64,000 nucleotides of DNA from Prevotellaceae bacterium (GTDB lineage: Bacteria > Bacteroidota > Bacteroidia > Bacteroidales > Bacteroidaceae), in NCBI GenBank assembly GCA_031262085.1, contig JAISIN010000025.1:18240-82239 (forward strand), in the 5' to 3' direction. Under the pieces are notes generated by a model. The model was not told the origin of the DNA. It was given only the letters and a program-made list of their open reading frames with translations, and ran no database searches. Position 1 is the first letter of the stretch; every line of letters starts with the position of its first letter. Both the position numbers and the translations under genes were made by a program. This document shows positions 35,923-45,418 of this stretch, piece by piece.

Positions 35923-36042
35923 TCTTTGTTTATTTCATTTCACTTCAAGTTCCACTTATAGCCGTCAAAAGTGATGTTTTTTTTTGAGTTACCCAAGAAA
36001 AAACAAAGATTAATCAATATCTTCATTAAAAAATGTGATTTA

Positions 36043-36075
36043 TTTGTTGAGGGAAACTAAAAATACCTACTTTTG
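36043..36075 (+). promoter_or_regulatory. nusB-yajC operon promoter
   Basis: TTTG at 36043-36046 is followed after 21 bases by TACTTTTG at 36068-36075, a good match to TTTG ... TAnnTTTG. The nusB ATG is 31 bases downstream. Confidence 0.75.
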
Positions 36076-36106
36076 CAACTCGTGAAACAACAGTATTTTT
36101 AAACTT

Positions 36107-37033
36107 ATGATTAACAGAGTTCTTATTCGCCTTAAGATTATACAAATAGTATATGCTTATTATCAGAATGGAAGTAAAAATTTAGATTCAGCAGAAAAAG
36201 AACTATTCTTTAGTTTGTCTAAAGCATACGATCTCTATAATTTCTTGCTAATGCTGATAATAGCTTTGACGAATTATGCGCAAAGACGCCTTGATGCGGC
36301 TAAGGCGAAGCATTCTCCGACTTTGGAAGAGTTGCATCCCAACATGAAATTTGTAGAAAACCGATTCGCAGCTCAGTTGGAAGTGAATAAACAGTTAAAG
36401 GAATTTACCACCACACAGAAGCGCTCGTGGAACAACGACGAGGATTTTGTGAAAGGTCTGTTCGAGAAGATAGCCGATTCCGATATATATAAGGATTATA
36501 TGGCAACGCCCGAAACGAGCTACGAAGCCGACAGAGAGTTGTGGCGTAAACTCTATAAAACGTTTGTTTTTAATAACGAAGAACTTGACACATTGCTTGA
36601 AGACATGAGTCTGTATTGGAACGACGACAAAGAGATCGTAGACACATTTGTGTTGAAAACCATCAAGCGCTTTGATGAAAAGAACGGCATCAACCAAGAA
36701 TTGCTTCCGGAGTTCAAGGACGACGAAGACAAAGAGTTTGCCCGTCGCCTCTTCAGACGCTCCATTTTGAACGGAGACTACTACCGACATCTCATCAGCG
36801 AGAATACCCGTAATTGGGATTTTGATCGCATTGCTTTTATGGATGTAGTCATTATGCAATGTGCATTGGCTGAAATATTGAGCTTTCCGAATATACCCAC
36901 CAGTGTATCCCTTAATGAGTATGTTGATGTAGCCAAAGTATACAGCACGCTGAAAAGCGGAAGCTTCGTCAATGGAACGTTGGATGGCATTGTCAACCTA
37001 TTAAAGAAAGAGGGCAGACTGACCAAGAACTAG
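36107..37033 (+). CDS. nusB: Transcription antitermination protein NusB, long form
   Basis: NusB binds boxA RNA with NusE (S10) in rRNA antitermination. The canonical domain is at the C-terminus: RSILNGDYYRHLISENTRNWDFDRIAFMDVVIMQCALAEI followed by PTSVSLNEYVDVAKVYSTLKSGSFVNGTLDGI. At 308 residues it is about twice the usual length; the N-terminal 170 residues begin MINRVLIRLKIIQIVYAYYQ, like a second, divergent NusB domain, and continue as charged helices. This long form is typical of Bacteroidota. It begins an operon with yajC, YbbR and coaE. Confidence 0.93.
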   Translation: MINRVLIRLKIIQIVYAYYQNGSKNLDSAEKELFFSLSKAYDLYNFLLMLIIALTNYAQRRLDAAKAKHSPTLEELHPNMKFVENRFAAQLEVNKQLKEFTTTQKRSWNNDEDFVKGLFEKIADSDIYKDYMATPETSYEADRELWRKLYKTFVFNNEELDTLLEDMSLYWNDDKEIVDTFVLKTIKRFDEKNGINQELLPEFKDDEDKEFARRLFRRSILNGDYYRHLISENTRNWDFDRIAFMDVVIMQCALAEILSFPNIPTSVSLNEYVDVAKVYSTLKSGSFVNGTLDGIVNLLKKEGRLTKN

Positions 37034-37090
37034 TCACTCCCCCGAGACCATAAATCAAGAAAATCATTCCCCTAAAAAACTAAAAACATT

Positions 37091-37423
37091 ATGAACGTAA
37101 TGACTGTACTTCTGCAAGCTGGCGCTCCTGCAGGAATGGGAAACGGCAATTTTATGTGGATATTGCTGATTGCCATGTTCGCCATCATGTACTTCTTCAT
37201 GATTCGTCCGCAGAACAAGAAACAAAAAGAAATTGCCAATTTCCGCAAGTCACTTCAAGTCAATCAGAAAGTGATTACTGCCGGCGGTGTACATGGCATT
37301 ATCAAGGAGATCAACGATAGCGATATCATTCTCGAAATCGCATCGAACGTAAAGATTAGAATAGATAAGAATTCTATCTTCGCAGCTGCTGCCGATGCCA
37401 ACAGCAGTCAGGCTGCCAAATAA
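37091..37423 (+). CDS. yajC: Preprotein translocase accessory subunit YajC
   Basis: The 110-residue protein has one hydrophobic segment (FMWILLIAMFAIMYFFMI) followed by RPQNKKQKE and a cytoplasmic domain with VITAGGVHGIIKEI and VKIRIDKNSI, all family signatures. YajC binds the SecDF complex at the inner membrane. It lies 57 bases after nusB and 20 bases before the YbbR gene; the latter order is common in Bacteroidota. Confidence 0.95.
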   Translation: MNVMTVLLQAGAPAGMGNGNFMWILLIAMFAIMYFFMIRPQNKKQKEIANFRKSLQVNQKVITAGGVHGIIKEINDSDIILEIASNVKIRIDKNSIFAAAADANSSQAAK

Positions 37424-37443
37424 AACAAGCAGGTTGTCAAGAG

Positions 37444-38451
37444 ATGGTATTCGACCGAAAGAACATAATACGCATCTATCTACTTGCTGTAAAAAGAACA
37501 AGGAACTTTCTGCTTAGCCAACGCAGCAGAGAGTTCTTCCTCTTTTTATTCTTTTTCTTCATTGCCGGCGGATTTTGGTTGTTACAAACGCTGAACAACG
37601 ACTATGAAACGGAATTTGATATTCCGGTGCGTCTGAAAGATATACCCGACAATGTGGTTATCACCTCGGAGTTGCCAACCAATCTCACCATCAGCGTGCA
37701 AGACAAAGGTACCGTGCTGGTAAATTACTGGTTAAGTAAAAGTCTCTATCCCATATCGCTAAACTTCAACGATTATAAGAGCAAGAGCAACCATGTACGA
37801 ATACCCACTTCACAGTTCGAGAAACGACTTTCTGCGCAACTGAATGCCTCGACCCGCCTTCTGTCCATAACACCGGACACGATAGAGTATTACTACTCTG
37901 CCGGAGCATCCAAGCATATCCCTGTCAAATTGCAGGGAACGGTCAGTGCTGCCAAACAATACTACGTATCCGACACACTCTCATATCCCGATTCGGTACA
38001 GGTATATGCGCCTGCCGACGTGCTGAAATCCATCACTGCCGCCTATACCCAACCGGTAGAACTGTTGAACATCAGCGATACCTTAAAACAGAAAGTATCA
38101 CTGGTTGCCCCACGTGGCGTGAAGTTTGTGCCCGACGAAGTAGAGATGGTATTTCCGGTCGACATCTACACCGAAAAGACCGTGGAAGTGCCCATCTACG
38201 GCACCAATTTTCCTCCCGGTAAAACCTTGCGTGCTTTCCCCTCCAAGGTAAGTGTTACGTTTCAGGTAGGTTTGAGTAAGTTTCGCCAGATAGAAGCAAG
38301 CAATTTCCACATTCTCGTCTCCTATGAAGAGTTACAGCAACTGAAATCAGAGAAATACACCGTGCAACTACGTGCTGTTCCCTCGGGCGTGAATCATGTA
38401 CGCATACATCCCGCACAAATAGATTTTCTCATAGAACAGATAACCGAATGA
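37444..38451 (+). CDS. YbbR-domain (CdaR-like) membrane protein
   Basis: The 335-residue protein has one N-terminal membrane span (FFLFLFFFFIAGGFWLLQTL) and YbbR repeats outside it (for example DIPVRLKDIPDNVVI, VPIYGTNFPPGKTL). In Firmicutes, YbbR proteins (CdaR) regulate the c-di-AMP cyclase; no cyclase gene is in this window. The last four bases overlap coaE (ATGA), so translation is coupled. The function in Bacteroides is not established. Confidence 0.85.
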   Translation: MVFDRKNIIRIYLLAVKRTRNFLLSQRSREFFLFLFFFFIAGGFWLLQTLNNDYETEFDIPVRLKDIPDNVVITSELPTNLTISVQDKGTVLVNYWLSKSLYPISLNFNDYKSKSNHVRIPTSQFEKRLSAQLNASTRLLSITPDTIEYYYSAGASKHIPVKLQGTVSAAKQYYVSDTLSYPDSVQVYAPADVLKSITAAYTQPVELLNISDTLKQKVSLVAPRGVKFVPDEVEMVFPVDIYTEKTVEVPIYGTNFPPGKTLRAFPSKVSVTFQVGLSKFRQIEASNFHILVSYEELQQLKSEKYTVQLRAVPSGVNHVRIHPAQIDFLIEQITE

Positions 38452-39065
38452 GCATCAGGATAGGCATTACCGGTGGCATCGGTAGCGGGAAAAGTATGGT
38501 ATCCCGTTTGCTGAGCATGATGGGTATCCCAATGTATATCTCGGACATTGAAGCCCGACGCCTGACACTGACCGATCCGGATATACGACGCGAACTAACC
38601 GCACTGATAGGCAACGACATCTATACAGGCAGCTTGCTAAACAAAGAACTCCTTGCTACGTATATGTTCGGCAATCCCACTCATTTACAAACAGTAAACG
38701 GTATTATCCATCCGCGTGTACGCAACGATTTCCGGCAATGGGCAGAGCAACAGCAGAAGCGTTGCCCATTGGTAGGTATGGAATCGGCTATCCTCATCGA
38801 GTCGGGATTTGCCGGCGAAGTCGATGCAATTATCATGGTCTATGCTCCCGAAGAGGTACGAATAACCCGTGCCATGCAACGCGACGGAGCTTCGCGTGCA
38901 GAGATTGAACGGCGTATATGCAGTCAGATGAACGACGAAGAAAAGCGCCGCCATGCCCAATATGTTGTCTATAATGACGGAGAAACCGCACTTATTCCGC
39001 AGGTTTTACAACTTATAGATACTCTATCCCAAAATATATCGTATCTTTGCCCGCCAAACAAATAA
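38448..39065 (+). CDS. coaE: Dephospho-CoA kinase
   Basis: CoaE phosphorylates dephospho-CoA in the last step of CoA synthesis. The start RIGITGGIGSGKSMVSRLL is the Walker A motif, followed by ISDIEARRL with the catalytic Asp, HPRVRNDFRQW and a lid with QMNDEEKRRHAQYVVYNDG. The 205-residue length is normal. The ATG overlaps the YbbR stop. Confidence 0.95.
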   Translation: MSIRIGITGGIGSGKSMVSRLLSMMGIPMYISDIEARRLTLTDPDIRRELTALIGNDIYTGSLLNKELLATYMFGNPTHLQTVNGIIHPRVRNDFRQWAEQQQKRCPLVGMESAILIESGFAGEVDAIIMVYAPEEVRITRAMQRDGASRAEIERRICSQMNDEEKRRHAQYVVYNDGETALIPQVLQLIDTLSQNISYLCPPNK

Positions 39066-39097
39066 CCTTTATAATTTACAATTTAAAATAGCGAACT

Positions 39098-39535
39098 ATG
39101 TTAAAGACTATATTGTCTATCTCCGGTAAGCCGGGACTATACAAGCTTGTTTCTCAAGGGAAAAACATGCTGATAGTAGAATCATTGACCGACAAAAAGC
39201 GGTTTCCCACTTATGCTACCGATAAGATTACTTCATTAGGCGACATTGCCATGTTTACCAATGCCGATGATGTGCCTTTAAAAGAGGTGCTGGTGACCAT
39301 CAGCAAGAAGGAGAACGGAGCAGCCATCGCCATTGACCCCAAGAAAGCAACTGCCCAAGAGTTGCAAGCCTATCTGGGTGAAGTATTACCCGATTTTGAC
39401 CGCAACCGCGTACATCAATCAGATATTAAAAAACTAATATCATGGTATAACCTGTTGGTGTCGTGCGGTATGACCGACTTTGAGGAGAAAACGGAAGAGA
39501 AAGAAAAAGGGAAAGAAGAAGAAAAAGAAGCATGA
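39098..39535 (+). CDS. DUF5606 family protein
   Basis: The 145-residue protein starts MLKTILSISGKPGLYKLVSQ, then VESLTDKKRFPTYATDKITSLGDIAMFT, as in DUF5606 proteins of Bacteroidota, which usually sit next to coaE. The C-terminal part has a winged-helix-like look (YLGEVLPDFDRNRVHQSDIKKLI SWYNLL, a DUF6852-like region) and ends in a highly charged Glu/Lys tail. No function is established. Confidence 0.85.
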   Translation: MLKTILSISGKPGLYKLVSQGKNMLIVESLTDKKRFPTYATDKITSLGDIAMFTNADDVPLKEVLVTISKKENGAAIAIDPKKATAQELQAYLGEVLPDFDRNRVHQSDIKKLISWYNLLVSCGMTDFEEKTEEKEKGKEEEKEA

Positions 39536-39540
39536 TTTAG

Positions 39541-40449
39541 ATGCCTCCCAACTCTATACGTGCATGGATTCTCGCAGCTCGTCCCAAAACATTGACGGGT
39601 GCCATTATTCCGGTATTATGCGCCACTGCCCTTGCCTGGTCGGACGGACAGTGGCGCGTAATTCCTGCGATTCTTTGCACACTCTTTGCCGGCGGTATGC
39701 AGGTTGCTGCCAATTTCATCAACGACCTATTCGATTACCTCAAAGGTAGTGATCGTGCCGACCGGTTGGGACCGAAACGTGCTTGCGCGCAAGGCTGGAT
39801 AACACCTCGTGCCATGAAAACGGGCATTGCCATAGCGCTTGCCTTTGCCTGTTTGTCCGGATTGGGCATACTGCTCTACGGTCTGAATCGATTTCCCTAC
39901 GGCGGTTGGGAACTGATTGCACTGGGCGGCGTGTGCATCGTGTTTGCCTTCTTGTACACCACTTACCTCTCTTATCGGGGATGGGGCGATCTGTTGGTGA
40001 TTGTGTTTTTCGGATTCGTACCCGTTGGGGGCACCTATTACGTACAAACTTGCACACTGAATGGAAACGTGTGGTGGCTGTCCCTGATTTGCGGTTTGCT
40101 CATCGACACACTGCTGGTCATCAACAACTATCGCGACCGCGACCAAGACCGGCTAAGCGGAAAACGCACGCTGGTAGTCCGCATGGGCGAACCGTTCGGA
40201 CGTTACCTTTATCTAATGCTCGGAGTCGTCGTATTGCTTCTCTCTTTGGCTTTGGTTATAACCGGAAAAATGAACGGAGCTGTCTACGTGGTGATCTCCC
40301 TGATATATCTCATCCTGCATGGAAAAACCTGGCTGAAGATGCAAGAAATCCGTAGCGGCAAAGCATTAAACAGCATACTGGGCGAAACCTCGCGCAACAT
40401 GTTAGCGTGGGGAGTATTGCTCAGCATCGCATTATGTATCGGGCAATGA
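39541..40449 (+). CDS. menA: 1,4-dihydroxy-2-naphthoate polyprenyltransferase
   Basis: MenA prenylates DHNA in menaquinone synthesis at the inner membrane. The 302-residue protein has about eight membrane segments and both Asp-rich motifs of the UbiA superfamily: NFINDLFDYLKGSDRADRLG and NNYRDRDQDRLSGKRTL. The start at 39541 is five bases after the DUF5606 gene. MenA is chosen over UbiA or heme O synthase because of the NDxxDYxxGxD form and because Bacteroides uses menaquinone. Confidence 0.9.
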   Translation: MPPNSIRAWILAARPKTLTGAIIPVLCATALAWSDGQWRVIPAILCTLFAGGMQVAANFINDLFDYLKGSDRADRLGPKRACAQGWITPRAMKTGIAIALAFACLSGLGILLYGLNRFPYGGWELIALGGVCIVFAFLYTTYLSYRGWGDLLVIVFFGFVPVGGTYYVQTCTLNGNVWWLSLICGLLIDTLLVINNYRDRDQDRLSGKRTLVVRMGEPFGRYLYLMLGVVVLLLSLALVITGKMNGAVYVVISLIYLILHGKTWLKMQEIRSGKALNSILGETSRNMLAWGVLLSIALCIGQ

Positions 40450-40610
40450 TATAAGTTGTTTGTCTAAAATTGATTGATTTTTATCTAAAAGTATAGGCAA
40501 TTTTACCTTCATGTAACCTGTACGTAGTAAAATGTAACCTTTTGCTCTTTTATGAAACGTACATATAAGTATATGTAACATATTCGCAAAGATTTTCGCA
40601 GTAAATATCC

Positions 40611-40618
40611 TATCTTTG
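40611..40618 (+). promoter_or_regulatory. -7 box upstream of the GH3-GH43 operon
   Basis: TATCTTTG, a perfect TAnnTTTG box, ends 23 bases before the GH3 start codon. No TTTG at a good distance is seen, so the -33 element is weak or an activator is required. The remainder of the 192-base gap is AT-rich. Confidence 0.5.
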
Positions 40619-40641
40619 ACCCAAATTAATTCATATCAACC

Positions 40642-43236
40642 ATGAAGAGAAAAAGTTTATTGTTGTGCAGTGTTTTAATCGCCCTGTCCGCATCGGGACA
40701 GACACTGCCGTACCAGAACCCCGGCTTGAGTTCGGAAGAGCGCGCCAAAGACTTGGTGTCACGTCTCACACTCGAAGAGAAAGCTAAGTTGATGTTCGAC
40801 CGGTCGGAAGCCATTCCGCGCTTGGGCATCAAAACCTTCAACTGGTGGAGCGAAGCGCTTCACGGAGCCGCCAATCAGGGACCGGTCACGGTCTTCCCCG
40901 AACCCATCGGCATGGCGGCAGCCTTTAATGATTCATTGGTGTTACATATCTTCGATGCCGTGAGCGACGAGATGCGCGCCATCTATCACGACCGTGAGCG
41001 GCAAGGCATCGACAACACCAAGTTCCGCAGCCTTTCGGTATGGACGCCCAACGTCAACATCTTCCGTGACCCGCGTTGGGGACGCGGACAGGAGACCTAC
41101 GGCGAAGACCCGTACCTCACCTCGCGGATGGGCGTAGCTGTGGTGACCGGCTTGCAGGGACCGCGCGACGCCAAGTACCGCAAACTGCTGGCGTGTGCCA
41201 AGCACTATGCCGTGCACTCCGGTCCGGAGTGGAACCGCCACACGCTCAACCTGACCGACGTCAGCCCGCGCGACCTGTTCGAGACCTACCTGCCCGCTTT
41301 CAAGTCATTGGTACAGGAAGCCGACGTGCGGCAGGTGATGTGCGCCTATCAGCGCTTGGACGACGACCCCTGCTGCGGTAACAACCGTCTGTTGCAGGTG
41401 ATTCTGCGCGACGACTGGGGCTATCAACACATGGTGGTATCCGACTGCGACGCGGTGAGCGACTTCTGGCGGACGCATAAGAGTTCGTCGGATGCCACCC
41501 ATGCCTCGGCAGTGGGAGTGCTTGCCGGTACCGACGTAGAGTGCTCCAATGGCAGATATACCTACGAATCGCTGCCCGACGCTGTGCGCCGCGGATTGAT
41601 CTCTGAAGAGGAGGTGAACACCCACGTCATCCGTCTGCTCAAAGAGCGCTTCGACTTGGGTAACTTCGACGACAATGCGCTGGTGCCTTGGGCACAGATA
41701 CCCATGACCGTTGTCAACAGCAAAGAGCACAAGCAGATGGCGCTCGATATGGCACGCCAGAGCATGACGCTGCTCCAAAACAACGACAACATCCTCCCGC
41801 TCAAGAAAGGGAAGATTGCCGTCATCGGTCCCAATGCCGACGATGAGAACATGATGTGGGGCAACTACAACGGTACACCCGCTGCCACCACCACCATCCT
41901 CGAAGGTATCCAAGCCAAGGTGGGCAAGCGGAACGTGCGCTACATCAAGGGATGCGACATTGTGGAAGACTACGTCATCAACAGTCTGATTAGCGAATGT
42001 AGCATTGATGGCAAGCCCGGCATCAAAGCTACCTACTGGGATGGACGCGAACAGACCGGTACTCCCCTTGCTGTCGAACAATACACCGCCGCTGTGACCC
42101 GTAGCGCCGTACGTCAACAGAGAGAGCCGGGCGCCCCGCGTCCGCGCGGCTTCAACGCCAAGTTCGAAACGGTGTACACCGCCCCCCAAGACGGAGAGGT
42201 AGTGGCAAAACTGACGGTCATCGGCTCCTGCACCTTCAGTGTCAACGGTGAAGAGCTGCAACGCGCCTCCTCGTGGCGTCCGGTGCCGGTACGCGTGCCC
42301 ATCAAGGTAGAGAAAGGCAAGACGTACAAGATAGAGGTGAGCTTCACCGAGTTCATGAACTATGCCAACGCGAACTTCAGTTTCGATTTCGGTAAAGAGA
42401 CACCGGTGGATTATGCCCTGCTCGTTGCCCAACTGAAAGGCTACGAAACGGTGGTCTTCGTGGGAGGTATCTCCTCACAGCTCGAAGGCGAAGAGATGCC
42501 GATCTCTCTGCCCGGCTTCAAGGGTGGCGACCGCACCAACATTGAACTGCCCGCTTCGCAGCGTCGCTGCCTGCAGGTGCTCAAAGATGCCGGTAAGAAG
42601 ATTGTCTTCGTCAACTGCTCGGGATCTGCCATTGCCCTGCTACCCGAATCGAAAAACTGCGAAGCCATTCTGCAAGCATGGTACAGCGGACAGGAAGGCG
42701 GACAGGCGGTTGCCGAAGTGCTGTTTGGCGACTACAACCCCGCCGGAAAGCTGCCGGTAACCTTCTACAAAAGCTCCGACCAGTTGCCCGACTTCGAGGA
42801 CTACTCTATGAAGGGACGTACCTACCGCTACATGACGGATGCCCCGCTCTTTCCCTTCGGCTACGGACTGAGTTATACAACCTTCGAGGTAGGACAAGGC
42901 AACATTGCTAACACACAGATACGTGCCGACCAGTCGACTACGTTGACCGTGCCCGTCACCAACACCGGTAAACGCAAAGGCACGGAGATCGTACAGGTGT
43001 ACGTACGCCGCATCGCCGATGCCGACGGTCCGCAGAAGTCGCTCCGTGCTTTCCAGCGCGTGGAAGTGCCTGCCGGAAAGAGCGTCAATGCGACCCTCGA
43101 CTTACCCTATTCGGCTTTCGAATGTTTCGACCCCGACACCAACACGATGCACGTGATGGAGGGCAACTATGAGGTGCTCTATGGTACCAGCTCGGACAGT
43201 AAGGACTTGAAAAAGATACAGGTAACAGTAAACTAA
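40642..43236 (+). CDS. GH3 beta-xylosidase/beta-glucosidase with PA14 domain
   Basis: The 864-residue protein has a signal peptide ending ASGQ (residue 20), so it acts in the periplasm or outside. The GH3 N-domain has FNWWSEALHGAAN, KHYAVHSGPEWNRH and the nucleophile in MVVSDCDAVSDFW. A PA14-like insert (GIKATYWDGREQTGTPL ... CTFSVNGEEL) splits the GH3 C-domain, and a fibronectin-III-like domain ends the protein. EWNRH and GCDI-type sequences favour plant-cell-wall xylosidases such as the Xyl3 group; beta-glucosidase is possible. It is the first gene of a two-gene operon with a GH43 enzyme. Confidence 0.9.
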   Translation: MKRKSLLLCSVLIALSASGQTLPYQNPGLSSEERAKDLVSRLTLEEKAKLMFDRSEAIPRLGIKTFNWWSEALHGAANQGPVTVFPEPIGMAAAFNDSLVLHIFDAVSDEMRAIYHDRERQGIDNTKFRSLSVWTPNVNIFRDPRWGRGQETYGEDPYLTSRMGVAVVTGLQGPRDAKYRKLLACAKHYAVHSGPEWNRHTLNLTDVSPRDLFETYLPAFKSLVQEADVRQVMCAYQRLDDDPCCGNNRLLQVILRDDWGYQHMVVSDCDAVSDFWRTHKSSSDATHASAVGVLAGTDVECSNGRYTYESLPDAVRRGLISEEEVNTHVIRLLKERFDLGNFDDNALVPWAQIPMTVVNSKEHKQMALDMARQSMTLLQNNDNILPLKKGKIAVIGPNADDENMMWGNYNGTPAATTTILEGIQAKVGKRNVRYIKGCDIVEDYVINSLISECSIDGKPGIKATYWDGREQTGTPLAVEQYTAAVTRSAVRQQREPGAPRPRGFNAKFETVYTAPQDGEVVAKLTVIGSCTFSVNGEELQRASSWRPVPVRVPIKVEKGKTYKIEVSFTEFMNYANANFSFDFGKETPVDYALLVAQLKGYETVVFVGGISSQLEGEEMPISLPGFKGGDRTNIELPASQRRCLQVLKDAGKKIVFVNCSGSAIALLPESKNCEAILQAWYSGQEGGQAVAEVLFGDYNPAGKLPVTFYKSSDQLPDFEDYSMKGRTYRYMTDAPLFPFGYGLSYTTFEVGQGNIANTQIRADQSTTLTVPVTNTGKRKGTEIVQVYVRRIADADGPQKSLRAFQRVEVPAGKSVNATLDLPYSAFECFDPDTNTMHVMEGNYEVLYGTSSDSKDLKKIQVTVN

Positions 43237-43255
43237 ATTTCATATAACATTTCAA

Positions 43256-44587
43256 ATGAACAGAAATAAAATAACTTCTTTCATGCTGTCGGGGCTGCTT
43301 GCCCTGACAGCCACCTGCGCCATGGCACAGGATCCGCTCATTCAGACCAAATATACTGCCGACCCGGCACCGATGGTTTACAACGACACTATCTATTTAT
43401 ATACCACCCACGACGAAGATGATGCAGGGAACTTCAAGATGCTCGACTGGTTGCTCTATACCTCTACCGATATGGTCAACTGGACAGATCACGGCGCAGT
43501 GGCTTCGCTCAAGAGCTTCGACTGGGTGGAGCGCGACAACGGTGCATGGGCCTTGCAGGTGTTAGAACGCAACGGTAAGTTCTACATGTACTGCCCCATC
43601 CACGGCAACGGCATCGGCGTGTTGGTGTCGGATTCACCCTACGGACCGTTCAAAGACCCGATAGGCAAACCGCTCGTGTGGCAACGCGAGCATTGGGAGG
43701 ACATCGACCCGACGGTGTTTGTCGACGACGACGGGCAGGCATACATGTATTGGGGCAACCCCAACGTCTACTACGTCAAACTGAACGACGACATGATCTC
43801 CTACTCGGGCGAGGTGGTCAAGCTGGCAAAGAATCCCGAACACTATCAGGAGGGACCGTGGACCTACAAGCGTAACGGTCACTACTACATGGCTTTTGCC
43901 TCTACCTGTTGCCCCGAAGGCATCGGCTATGCCATGAGCGACAGCCCCACCGGTCCGTGGACGACCCGCGGCTACATCATGCGCCCCACCGCCAAAACGC
44001 GCGGCAACCATCCCGGCATCATCGACTATAAAGGCAAGTCGTATGTCTTCGGTCTGAACTACGACCTGATGCACATCGACACCTACAAGCACCACGAACG
44101 CCGCTCGGTGTCGGCTGCCGAGATGCACTACAACGCCGACGGCACCATCCAAGAGCTGCCTTACTTTAAGGAGACGACGCTGAAGCAAATAGAACCCTTC
44201 AACCCCTACCGTCGCGTAGAGGCTGAAACCATGGCATGGGGCTACGGCTTGAAGACCGGTGTTTTCGACAAGGGCGGCATCTATGTCACCCATGTGGACA
44301 ACGGCGAAACGTTGCTCGTCCGCGGCGTAGACTTCGGGCAGGGCGCGAAGACGTTCACCGTCAGCGCCGCCACAGCCAAGCAGGGCGGACTCATCCTGTT
44401 GCGACTCGACAGCCCGACGGGACCGGTGGTAGGAACCGTCAAGGTGACGCCTACCGGCAGTGCCGACACTTATCGGCTCTCGTCGTGTGACATCAGTGGT
44501 GCCACAGGTGTGCACGACCTCTATCTCTGCTTCATGGGCGAGGCGGTGCAAGATTTGTTCAATCTGGACTACTGGATGTTCAAATAG
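43256..44587 (+). CDS. GH43 arabinofuranosidase/xylosidase with CBM6-like domain
   Basis: The 443-residue exported protein (signal peptide to AMAQ, residue 25) has a five-bladed GH43 domain: the general-base Asp in YTADPAPMVYNDTIYLYT, EDIDPTVFVDDDGQAYMYWG with the pKa-modulating Asp, and YQEGPWTYKRNGHYYM with the acid Glu. From about residue 310 a CBM6-like domain follows (YRRVEAETMAWGYGLKTG ... LFNLDYWMFK). With the adjacent GH3 it should release xylose or arabinose from xylan fragments. No SusC/SusD pair is next to it, so it is not a complete utilisation locus. Confidence 0.9.
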   Translation: MNRNKITSFMLSGLLALTATCAMAQDPLIQTKYTADPAPMVYNDTIYLYTTHDEDDAGNFKMLDWLLYTSTDMVNWTDHGAVASLKSFDWVERDNGAWALQVLERNGKFYMYCPIHGNGIGVLVSDSPYGPFKDPIGKPLVWQREHWEDIDPTVFVDDDGQAYMYWGNPNVYYVKLNDDMISYSGEVVKLAKNPEHYQEGPWTYKRNGHYYMAFASTCCPEGIGYAMSDSPTGPWTTRGYIMRPTAKTRGNHPGIIDYKGKSYVFGLNYDLMHIDTYKHHERRSVSAAEMHYNADGTIQELPYFKETTLKQIEPFNPYRRVEAETMAWGYGLKTGVFDKGGIYVTHVDNGETLLVRGVDFGQGAKTFTVSAATAKQGGLILLRLDSPTGPVVGTVKVTPTGSADTYRLSSCDISGATGVHDLYLCFMGEAVQDLFNLDYWMFK

Positions 44588-44625
44588 ACAATTCGGCAGG
44601 TCGTTTCGTCTTTAGACCTTATAAC

Positions 44626-44666
44626 AACAGGGCAACCGCATCAAAAATAGATGTAGTTGCCCTGTT
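44626..44666. terminator. Bidirectional terminator between GH43 and MNT genes
   Basis: Perfect 11-base arms, aacagggcaac (44626-44636) and gttgccctgtt (44656-44666), enclose a loop with a second small stem (catc/gatg). A T-run (tt) follows on the plus strand and an A/T mix on the other. It lies between convergent genes and directly abuts the MNT stop. Confidence 0.7.
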
Positions 44667-44969
44667 TCAGTTTGCAGGATAAAACGGTTTGCCCACTCTG
44701 TCGATATGTTCGCCGATGGGAGTTCCGATGTTCTTGTTGTAGTCTATCACATCTACCTTATAAAGCAATTCCAGATCATCTATTTGCACGCGAATATCCA
44801 TCAGCTGATTGAATGACAAATCGGCGCCCACAACTGCCAAGTCAATATCCGACCCCTCGGTATAGCAACCTTTGGCTCTCGACCCGAAGAGAATCACCTT
44901 TTCTATATTGCTGTGCCGCTGAAAGACACTGCAAATGTCATGAATGACATTGTTGCTCAGTCCGTACAT
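44667..44969 (-). CDS. MNT-domain nucleotidyltransferase (antitoxin)
   Basis: The 100-residue protein is a minimal nucleotidyltransferase: VILFGSRAKGCYTEGSDIDLAVVG carries the GSRAKG helix start and the two catalytic Asp of GSDIDLA. The third acid is probably in ELLYKVDVIDY. Such MNT proteins pair with HEPN proteins, and in studied cases adenylylate the HEPN toxin. The HEPN gene is eight bases upstream, on the same strand. Likely an intact toxin-antitoxin pair. Confidence 0.88.
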   Translation of the reverse strand: MYGLSNNVIHDICSVFQRHSNIEKVILFGSRAKGCYTEGSDIDLAVVGADLSFNQLMDIRVQIDDLELLYKVDVIDYNKNIGTPIGEHIDRVGKPFYPAN

Positions 44970-44977
44970 CTGTTCGT

Positions 44978-45418
44978 CTAATCTATGATTCCGTCCGTCC
45001 GCATAACTTCCTCTTCTTGCATCAAACGGGTATCTAATTGGTGCAACAAGTTGGAATACTCGGCAAATATTTGCTTGACAATGCCTAAGGCTTCTCCTTC
45101 ATTGTAGGTATGCGAGGTCACATTTCTCGCTTTCGACATTCTTCGCCATGCATCATGGTCGGCGATCCATCCATCCTCGAAAGATTTTTGTAATACCGGA
45201 TTCGGACCTGCCAATTCTTCGTATCCTTTGTATCTTAACAGATCTTGCAGTACTTTCCACGCCAGTTCAAATGTATATTCGAACCGTTGTATTAATCCCT
45301 CCATCTCCAATTCGGATAAAGCATCGGGAGCGATGCCGGATTCTGTTACTTCCATCACCCGCTGACAAGCCCGATGATAGCTGTCATATCTTTGAAGCCA
45401 ACGTATATCTCTATTCAT
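44978..45418 (-). CDS. HEPN-domain protein (HI0074-like toxin)
   Basis: The 146-residue helical protein has FEYTFELAWKVLQDLL and MSKARNVTSHTYNEGEA, where R-NVTS-H is the R-X4-6-H catalytic motif of HEPN RNases. It matches nucleotidyltransferase-substrate-binding (HI0074) proteins and is followed by its MNT partner after eight bases. A TATCTTTG box lies at 45452-45459 on the minus strand, about 34 bases before the start. Confidence 0.87.
   Translation of the reverse strand: MNRDIRWLQRYDSYHRACQRVMEVTESGIAPDALSELEMEGLIQRFEYTFELAWKVLQDLLRYKGYEELAGPNPVLQKSFEDGWIADHDAWRRMSKARNVTSHTYNEGEALGIVKQIFAEYSNLLHQLDTRLMQEEEVMRTDGIID

Noticed and set aside
41305..42432. 375-residue open frame opposite the GH3 gene
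   Set aside because: Antisense shadow of a strongly conserved GH3 coding region; residue composition (His/Val/Gly rich) is typical of such shadows.
43634..44551. 305-residue open frame opposite the GH43 gene
   Set aside because: Antisense shadow of the conserved GH43 coding region.
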